From an uncultured Oscillibacter sp. (GTDB lineage: Bacteria > Bacillota > Clostridia > Oscillospirales > Oscillospiraceae), in the NCBI GenBank assembly GCA_946183715.1, contig CAMHDB010000026.1:1-12032 (forward strand): 12,032 nt of DNA, given 5' to 3'. The notes below the pieces were generated by a model. The model worked only from the letters and a program-made list of their open reading frames with translations. It searched no databases and was not told where the DNA came from. A program made the translations under genes and the position numbers. Below, piece after piece: positions 5,992 through 10,629 of this stretch (positions are counted from its first letter, which is position 1; the number at the start of each line of letters is the position of its first letter).

Positions 5992-6030
5992 ACGCCTCTC
6001 CCGCGCGCGGGGAGGCGTTTCAAATTTTTT
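5992..6030 (+). terminator. Intrinsic terminator after the EAL gene
   Basis: A GC-rich hairpin (arms 5992-6005 and 6006-6018, ACGCCTC..GAGGCGT with one bulged T) starts five bases after the stop codon and is followed by T-rich sequence with TTTTTT at 6025-6030. It separates the EAL gene from the rpmG promoter. Confidence 0.85.
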
Positions 6031-6041
6031 CAAAAAAGCGG

Positions 6042-6070
6042 TTGACCGCCCGGGGAAACTGTGCTATACT
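6042..6070 (+). promoter_or_regulatory. Sigma-A promoter of the rpmG-secE-nusG-rplKA operon
   Basis: TTGACC (6042-6047) and TATACT (6065-6070) are separated by 17 bases. Transcription would start near 6077, giving an untranslated leader of about 125 bases before rpmG. Confidence 0.85.
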
Positions 6071-6121
6071 GTCCGATACCTGTAAGAGGGTTTTTTCTTT
6101 TGCGCGTTTGGGGCGTTGTCC

Positions 6122-6182
6122 GGCGTCCCGGGGCGCGGAGACGCCCTTTCGGCAGGGAGGCCGTGGTATCCCACTGGATACC
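6122..6182 (+). promoter_or_regulatory. Structured leader before rpmG
   Basis: The leader can form a hairpin with arms GGCGTC (6122-6127) and GACGCC (6140-6145). A second, perfect seven-pair hairpin, GGTATCC-CACT-GGATACC (6165-6182), ends six bases before the AAGGAGGT ribosome site. Neither is followed by a T run, so they are not terminators. Control of translation initiation or mRNA stability is possible but inferred. Confidence 0.4.
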
Positions 6183-6202
6183 AATTCTAAGGAGGTGCCG
6201 TC

Positions 6203-6352
6203 ATGCGCGTAAAAGTCACGCTGAGATGCAACGAGTGCAAGCAGAGAAACTACAACACCATGAAGAACAAGAAGAACACCCCGGACAAAATCACCCTGAG
6301 CAAATACTGTCCCTTCTGCAAGAAGCACACGCCCCACAGCGAAACCAAGTGA
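6203..6352 (+). CDS. rpmG: 50S ribosomal protein L33
   Basis: This 49-residue protein begins MRVKVTLRCNECKQRNY and ends KYCPFCKKHTPHSETK. The four cysteines in two C-x-x-C pairs (C9/C12 and C36/C39) form the zinc ribbon of the zinc-binding type of L33, a protein near the E site of the 50S subunit. NYNTMKNKKNTPDKITLSKYCPFCKKH is typical of the family in order and spacing. The start is secured by AAGGAGGT at 6189-6196, six bases upstream. rpmG directly before secE and nusG is a widely conserved bacterial arrangement. Because the cysteines are kept, this is the zinc-replete form, not the C-minus paralogue made under zinc starvation. Confidence 0.95.
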   Translation: MRVKVTLRCNECKQRNYNTMKNKKNTPDKITLSKYCPFCKKHTPHSETK

Positions 6353-6367
6353 GAGAGGGCTGGTAAC

Positions 6368-6583
6368 ATGGCAGATTTGGAGAAGAAGAAAGCGCCCCGG
6401 ACTTCGTGGCTCCGCGAGACGCGCGGCGAATTGAAAAAAGTCGTGTGGCCCAATCGCGAGACCGTGGCGAAAAATACCGGGACAGTGCTTCTGTGCTCTC
6501 TGGTAATCGGGGCCTGTATCTGGATTTTCGACTTTGCCGCGACCAGCCTCGTCAAGATGATTCTGGCCGTCTTCGGCGGCTGA
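6368..6583 (+). CDS. secE: Preprotein translocase subunit SecE
   Basis: This 71-residue protein has a basic cytoplasmic N-terminus, the conserved amphipathic helix WLRETRGELKKVVWPNRETV (about 19-38) and one membrane segment (about 40-66). This is the short single-span form usual in Firmicutes. SecE clamps SecY in the SecYEG channel that exports unfolded proteins across the cytoplasmic membrane. It begins 15 bases after rpmG, with a GAGAGAGGG ribosome site upstream of the ATG, and ends nine bases before nusG. The neighbours rpmG and nusG confirm the call. Confidence 0.93.
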   Translation: MADLEKKKAPRTSWLRETRGELKKVVWPNRETVAKNTGTVLLCSLVIGACIWIFDFAATSLVKMILAVFGG

Positions 6584-6592
6584 GGCTGGGCA

Positions 6593-7117
6593 ATGTCACA
6601 GGCTGCAAAGTGGTATGTCATCCATACCTATTCCGGCTACGAGAACGCCGTAAAGACCAGTATTGAGAAGTTCGTCAACGGGCGGCATTTGGAGAACCAG
6701 ATTCTCCGCATGGAAATTCCTATGGAGACGGTCACGGAAATCACCGAGACCGGAGAGGCCCGGCAGGTCGAGCGGAAAGTTCTCCCCGGCTACGTGCTCA
6801 TTAAGATGGTCATGTCCGACGACGTGTGGCACCTCGTGCGCAACATCCGCGGCGTGACCGGGTTCGCCGGCTCCGGCAACACGCCGATTCCCCTCACCGA
6901 GGAAGAGGTGCTCAAGATGGGCATGGAGAAACACGAAGTCGTAGTACGGTACCGCGTCGGCGATACCGTGCGCATTGTCGACGGGCCGCTGCAGAGCTTC
7001 ACGGGCACGGTCGAGACACTCGACCCCGACAAGAACCGCGTCAGCGTCATGGTTTCGATGTTCGGCAGGGAGACGCCCGTCGACCTCGAACTCGACCAAG
7101 TGGAAGTCGTAAGCTGA
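6593..7117 (+). CDS. nusG: Transcription termination/antitermination factor NusG
   Basis: This 174-residue protein has an N-terminal NGN domain that contacts RNA polymerase (KWYVIHTYSGYENAV at about 6-20, ERKVLPGYVLIKM at about 60-72, and VTGFAGSGNTPIPLTEEEV). A C-terminal KOW domain follows (about 120-174, RVGDTVRIVDGPLQSFTGTVE). NusG rides on elongating RNA polymerase, affects pausing and termination, and can link it to the ribosome. The length is normal for Firmicutes. The ATG at 6593 lies nine bases after the secE stop with only a weak GAGGCTGGG ribosome site, so translation may be coupled to secE. Confidence 0.95.
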   Translation: MSQAAKWYVIHTYSGYENAVKTSIEKFVNGRHLENQILRMEIPMETVTEITETGEARQVERKVLPGYVLIKMVMSDDVWHLVRNIRGVTGFAGSGNTPIPLTEEEVLKMGMEKHEVVVRYRVGDTVRIVDGPLQSFTGTVETLDPDKNRVSVMVSMFGRETPVDLELDQVEVVS

Positions 7118-7124
7118 CCCGCCA

Positions 7125-7161
7125 GTGGGAGGGGCGCGCAGGCGTCCCGCCGAATCACCAC
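7125..7161 (+). promoter_or_regulatory. Candidate L1-type leader motif before rplK
   Basis: An outer stem GTGG (7125-7128)/CCAC (7158-7161) encloses GA, an inner seven-pair hairpin (7131-7137 with 7142-7148, one G-U) and an unpaired stretch GCCGAATCA. The same plan recurs before rplA. Ribosomal protein L1 is known to repress its own operon by binding mRNA that mimics its 23S site; assigning this structure to L1 is inference. Confidence 0.5.
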
Positions 7162-7182
7162 ATTCATACAGGAGGCGCCGTT

Positions 7183-7608
7183 ATGGCACAGAAAATCACC
7201 GGTTACGTTAAACTTCAGATTCCCGCCGGAAAGGCGACACCCGCGCCGCCCGTCGGCCCCGCTCTGGGCCAGCACGGCGTGAATATCGCCGCCTTTACCA
7301 AGGAGTTCAACGAGCGCACCAAGGCCGATATGGGCATGATTATTCCCGTCATCATCACCGTGTACGCCGACCGCTCGTTCTCCTTCATCACCAAGACCCC
7401 CCCGGCGGCGGTGCTGATTAAGAAGGAATGCAACATCGAATCCGGCTCCGGCGTGCCGAACAAGACCAAAGTCGCGACGATTTCCAAGGCGTCCGTGCAG
7501 AAAATCGCCGAAATCAAGATGAAAGACCTGAACGCGGGCAGTCTCGAGGCCGCCATGAGCATGATTGCCGGGACTTGCCGTTCGATGGGCGTCGTGGTGG
7601 GCGACTGA
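7183..7608 (+). CDS. rplK: 50S ribosomal protein L11
   Basis: This 141-residue protein matches L11 throughout. The N-terminal domain is KITGYVKLQIPAGKATPAPPVGPALGQHGVNI, with the proline-rich PAPPVGPALGQ segment at about 20-30, where thiopeptide antibiotics and release or stringent factors act. The C-terminal rRNA-binding domain (about 75-141) includes GSGVPNKTKVATISK and ends MIAGTCRSMGVVVGD. L11 forms the base of the GTPase-associated stalk on the 50S subunit with L10 and L7/L12. The ATG at 7183 has AGGAGG seven bases upstream. It follows nusG as usual and precedes rplA. There are no odd changes; this is a normal housekeeping copy. Confidence 0.97.
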   Translation: MAQKITGYVKLQIPAGKATPAPPVGPALGQHGVNIAAFTKEFNERTKADMGMIIPVIITVYADRSFSFITKTPPAAVLIKKECNIESGSGVPNKTKVATISKASVQKIAEIKMKDLNAGSLEAAMSMIAGTCRSMGVVVGD

Positions 7609-7620
7609 CGACGCAAAACA

Positions 7621-7647
7621 GTGGGAGGAACTCTTTCCGGGTACCAC
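7621..7647 (+). promoter_or_regulatory. Candidate L1-type leader motif before rplA
   Basis: GTGG (7621-7624) and CCAC (7644-7647) enclose GA, a short hairpin GGAA-CTCT-TTCC (7627-7638) and GGGTA. This repeats the order seen before rplK (GTGGGAGG at the left, CCG then ACCAC at the right) and is followed four bases later by the rplA ribosome site. It may be a second binding site for L1. Confidence 0.5.
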
Positions 7648-7651
7648 TATG

Positions 7652-7657
7652 AGGAGG
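7652..7657 (+). promoter_or_regulatory. Ribosome binding site supporting the TTG start of rplA
   Basis: A perfect AGGAGG lies seven bases before TTG 7665. No ATG or GTG in the right frame gives the conserved N-terminus, so the TTG start is well supported. Confidence 0.85.
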
Positions 7658-7664
7658 AATCACT

Positions 7665-8357
7665 TTGTTCAGAGGTAAGAAATATAAGGAGAGCGCCAAG
7701 CAGATTGACCGCTCCGTACAGTACGAGGCACAGGACGGGCTCGCGCTGGTCTGCAAGACCGCTACCGCGAAGTTCGACGAGACCGTAGAACTGCACGTAA
7801 AACTGGGCGTCGACTCCCGCCACGCCGACCAGCAAGTCCGCGGCGCTATCGTACTGCCCCACGGCACCGGAAAAACCGTGCGCGTACTCGTATTCGCCAA
7901 GGCCGACAAGGCCGACGCCGCCCGCGAGGCCGGGGCCGATTACGTCGGCGACATGGACCTCGTGGAGAAAATCCAGAAGGAAAACTGGTTCGATTTCGAT
8001 GTCGTCGTCGCCAGCCCGGACATGATGGGTGTCGTAGGCCGTCTGGGCCGTCTGCTCGGCCCCAAGGGCCTCATGCCGTCCCCGAAGGCCGGAACCGTCA
8101 CGCCCGATGTCGCCAAGGCCGTGCAGGAAGTCAAGGCCGGTAAGATTGAGTACCGCCTCGACAAAACCAACATCATCCACTGCCCGATTGGCAAAGTCTC
8201 GTTCGGCCCCGAAAAACTGCTCGAAAACTATACTGTCCTGATGAACGCCATCGTAAAGGCGAAGCCCGCCGCCGCGAAAGGCCAGTATATCCGCAGTTGC
8301 GTCGCCGCCTCGACGATGGGCCCCGGCGTCCGCATGAATACCGCCAAACTTATCTGA
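7665..8357 (+). CDS. rplA: 50S ribosomal protein L1
   Basis: This 230-residue protein is the full normal length for L1. Characteristic parts are MFRGKKYKESAKQIDRS at the start, FDETVELHVKLGVDSRHADQQVRGAIVLPHGTGK (about 38-70), DVVVASPDMMGVVGRLGRLLGPKGLMPSPKAGTVT (about 112-146, the conserved rRNA-binding region), KAGKIEYRLDKTNIIHCPIGKVSF, and STMGPGVRMN at the end. L1 forms the mobile L1 stalk that helps release deacylated tRNA from the E site, and it commonly represses translation of its own operon. The start is TTG at 7665, which gives the family N-terminus exactly and has an ideal ribosome site. The gene is followed by a terminator; rplJ and rplL, usual downstream partners, do not follow. 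Confidence 0.97.
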   Translation: MFRGKKYKESAKQIDRSVQYEAQDGLALVCKTATAKFDETVELHVKLGVDSRHADQQVRGAIVLPHGTGKTVRVLVFAKADKADAAREAGADYVGDMDLVEKIQKENWFDFDVVVASPDMMGVVGRLGRLLGPKGLMPSPKAGTVTPDVAKAVQEVKAGKIEYRLDKTNIIHCPIGKVSFGPEKLLENYTVLMNAIVKAKPAAAKGQYIRSCVAASTMGPGVRMNTAKLI

Positions 8358-8368
8358 CACGCGACAGT

Positions 8369-8403
8369 ACCGCCCTCTCCGTCACTGGGGAGGGCGGTTT
8401 GTT
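8369..8403 (+). terminator. Intrinsic terminator after rplA
   Basis: A stem of about 11 pairs (left arm 8369-8380, right arm 8387-8398, ACCGCCCTC..GAGGGCGGT with a G-U) with loop GTCACT begins 11 bases after the stop codon and is followed by TTTGTTG. It ends the ribosomal operon before the sugar operon. Confidence 0.85.
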
Positions 8404-8484
8404 GTCCCTGTACGCGCAAATTTCCAAAAATACGCGCCGACAGTTTCACGAAATACAGCCATATATAAAATTTGACAAAACCGA

Positions 8485-8513
8485 TTGACATTTGTCACGA
8501 AATCCTCTATAAT
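8485..8513 (+). promoter_or_regulatory. Perfect consensus promoter of the beta-glucoside operon, with overlapping palindrome
   Basis: TTGACA (8485-8490), exactly 17 bases, then TATAAT (8508-8513) give a start near 8520. A second TTGACA lies at 8472-8477. The -35 box overlaps the inverted repeat TGACA-TT-TGTCA (8486-8497), a possible operator. The repeat TCACGAAAT occurs at 8446-8454 and again at 8495-8503, and TACGCGC at 8411-8417 and 8431-8437. Confidence 0.85.
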
Positions 8514-8525
8514 TTTACTAACGCG

Positions 8526-8569
8526 TTCGGTACCGAAAGGCCGTATCTCCCGGATTGGCCGTCCGGGAG
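8526..8569 (+). promoter_or_regulatory. Palindrome and hairpin in the leader of the PTS gene
   Basis: TTCGGTACCGAA (8526-8537) is a perfect 12-base palindrome at about +7 to +18, where a bound repressor would block transcription. A perfect eight-pair hairpin follows (CTCCCGGA 8547-8554 with TCCGGGAG 8562-8569, loop TTGGCCG). It has no T run, and I see no LicT/BglG-type antiterminator site overlapping it. Confidence 0.5.
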
Positions 8570-8581
8570 GCGGAACGTTTC

Positions 8582-8589
8582 AAGGAGGG
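8582..8589 (+). promoter_or_regulatory. Ribosome binding site fixing the PTS gene start
   Basis: AAGGAGGG lies five bases before ATG 8595. The same frame is open back to a TTG at 8472, but that codon lies inside the promoter region and upstream of the predicted transcript. Confidence 0.9.
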
Positions 8590-8594
8590 ATAAC

Positions 8595-10535
8595 ATGGCA
8601 ACCAAAGTCCGCGACTACAAGAAGCTGGCCGCCGATATCAAAGACACCCTCGGCGAGAGCAACATCACCAGCGCCACCCACTGCGCCACCCGCCTGCGCC
8701 TTGTCCTCAAGGCCAATCCCGAAGAGGAGATTGACAAGAAAATCTCGCAAATGCCCGGCGTCATTCAGGTTATCAAGGCCGGGGGACAGTACCAGATTGT
8801 CATCGGCACGCACGCCAAGGACGTTTACGAGCACCTCTCCGGAATGATGACCTTCTCGGGCGAAGTGCCGAAAGTCAAGGAAAACCCGCTCAATATCGTG
8901 GTCGGCGTCATGTCGGGCTGTGTCGCGCCGTTCGTGTACATCCTCGCCGCCGCCGGACTTCTGCAAGGCTGTCTGATTATCGTCAAACTTATCGCCGACC
9001 TCGTCATGGGCGGGAGCGCGGGCACCGCGTTCATCGCCTCCACCGGCGCGGGGCAGATTTACGACATGGTCTCTTGGACGCCCTTCACGTTCCTTCCCGC
9101 CTTCATCGCAATCGCCGGGGCGCGCCACTTCAAGTGTAATCCCTTTATTGCCCTGTGGTGCTGTCTGGCCCTGACGAACCCCACTTGGGCCACGATTGCC
9201 GCCTCTATCAGCGAGGGTACCCCGTTGCACTTCCTGTTCGTCCCCCTGACCTCCGTCACCTACACCTCGACGGTCATTCCGCCGATTCTGTGCGTGGCCT
9301 GTCTGGCGTGGCTCGAACCCAGAATCGAGAAGGCCATGCCGGAAGTCATCAAGGCTATCGGTACGCCCTTCTGCTGTACGGCTATCATGGTGCCCCTGAC
9401 CATCATGGTTATCGGCCCCGTGTCGACCGTCGTCGCCAACGCGATGGCCGCCGCCTATAACATCCTGTACGGTGTCCTGCCGTGGCTGGCCTCCGGCATT
9501 CTGGGCGCGGTTTGGCAAGTCCTCGTTATTTTCGGCGTACACTGGAGTTTCACCCCGATTTCGCTGGCGAACTACTCCAACCTCGGCTATGACCTGCTTC
9601 AGCCCTGTATGGCTATCGCCGTTTGTGCGCAGACTGCCGCCTGTTTCGGCGCGTTCGTCAAGTCCAAGAACTCGGAAGTCAAGACCGTCGCCGCCTCCGC
9701 CGCCGCTACCGGGCTGTTCGGAATCACCGAACCCGCCATTTACGGCGTCACTCTGCGCTTTAAGAAGCCGTTCGTCTGCGGCTGTGTCGGCGCGGCTATC
9801 GGTTCCATGATTGCGTCCTTCTTCGGCACCCGCTACTTTGTCTACGCCGGCCTCGCCGGATTCCTCACGATTCCCAACGGTATCTATAACGCCGACGCGC
9901 AGGCCAATACCGCCGCGCTCGGTACCGCGAACCCCGGCTTTTCGACGGGCGTCGTGGGCCTCCTGATTGGTACCGCCGTCGCGTGTGTGATTGCGTTCGT
10001 ACTCGTACAGATTATCGGTTTCGACGACCCCGTAGAGATTCAGGAGGACGAGGAAGAGGAAGCCGCCGCCCCCGCCGTGTCCGATACGAAAGTATTCGCG
10101 CCGCTGACGGGAGAAGTCGTCGAACTCGCCAACGTCCCCGACGCCACGTTCGCGGAAGGCGTACTCGGACAGGGCCTCGCAATTGTCCCGTCGGAAGGCA
10201 AGCTCTACAGCCCCGTCGACGGCCTCATCGACGCCGTTTTCGATTCTAAGCACGCAATCAGCATTTTCACCGACACCGGGGCCGAAATGCTCATCCACGT
10301 CGGCCTTGAGACCGTCGAGCTGAAAGGACAGTATTTCAAGCCCGTCGTCAAGAACGGCGACCGCGTGCGCAAGGGCGACTTGCTCATGGAATTTGACCTC
10401 GACGCCATCAAGCAGAAGTACAAGACCTTTACGCCCGTTCTCGTCACGAACGCCGACGAGTTCAGCGAGATTCAGCCTGTCAAGACCTCCGGCGACATCA
10501 AGGCGGGCGAACCGCTCTATACCGCCAAGGCGTAA
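8595..10535 (+). CDS. bglP: Beta-glucoside-family PTS enzyme IIBCA
   Basis: This 646-residue phosphotransferase permease has domains in the order IIB-IIC-IIA. IIB (about 1-85) carries the phospho-cysteine C30 in THCATRLRL, with the family pattern VIKAGGQYQIVIG behind it. The hydrophobic IIC transport domain (about 105-490) has the signature FGITEPAIYGVTLRF with E379. After an acidic linker (EDEEEEAAAPA) comes IIA (about 512-646), with the histidine pair H553 (KHAISIF) and H568 (AEMLIHVGLETVELKG); H568 takes the phosphate from HPr. The protein imports an aryl- or alkyl-beta-glucoside or related disaccharide and delivers it phosphorylated at C6. The 6-phospho-beta-glucosidase gene behind it supports a beta-glucoside substrate; the exact sugar (cellobiose, salicin, arbutin) cannot be read from sequence. 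It could also be a trehalose- or sucrose-type relative, but the partner gene and the IIBCA order argue against that. Confidence 0.9.
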   Translation: MATKVRDYKKLAADIKDTLGESNITSATHCATRLRLVLKANPEEEIDKKISQMPGVIQVIKAGGQYQIVIGTHAKDVYEHLSGMMTFSGEVPKVKENPLNIVVGVMSGCVAPFVYILAAAGLLQGCLIIVKLIADLVMGGSAGTAFIASTGAGQIYDMVSWTPFTFLPAFIAIAGARHFKCNPFIALWCCLALTNPTWATIAASISEGTPLHFLFVPLTSVTYTSTVIPPILCVACLAWLEPRIEKAMPEVIKAIGTPFCCTAIMVPLTIMVIGPVSTVVANAMAAAYNILYGVLPWLASGILGAVWQVLVIFGVHWSFTPISLANYSNLGYDLLQPCMAIAVCAQTAACFGAFVKSKNSEVKTVAASAAATGLFGITEPAIYGVTLRFKKPFVCGCVGAAIGSMIASFFGTRYFVYAGLAGFLTIPNGIYNADAQANTAALGTANPGFSTGVVGLLIGTAVACVIAFVLVQIIGFDDPVEIQEDEEEEAAAPAVSDTKVFAPLTGEVVELANVPDATFAEGVLGQGLAIVPSEGKLYSPVDGLIDAVFDSKHAISIFTDTGAEMLIHVGLETVELKGQYFKPVVKNGDRVRKGDLLMEFDLDAIKQKYKTFTPVLVTNADEFSEIQPVKTSGDIKAGEPLYTAKA

Positions 10536-10567
10536 ACTTTCGCTACTCGTAAATCACGGACTGCCTC

Positions 10568-10610
10568 TCCGGCGGATACTCGACAAAGCCGGGTATTCGC
10601 CGGATTTCTC
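10568..10610 (+). terminator. Terminator-like hairpin between the PTS gene and the glucosidase gene
   Basis: A 12-pair stem with one G-U (left arm 10568-10579, right arm 10593-10604, loop of 13 bases) is followed by TTTCTC and ends about 11 bases before the glucosidase ribosome site. It could cut expression of the second gene or protect the 3' end of the first mRNA. The T run is short, so termination would be partial at most. Confidence 0.45.
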
Positions 10611-10629
10611 ACCGAAAGGAGCTTTACTT

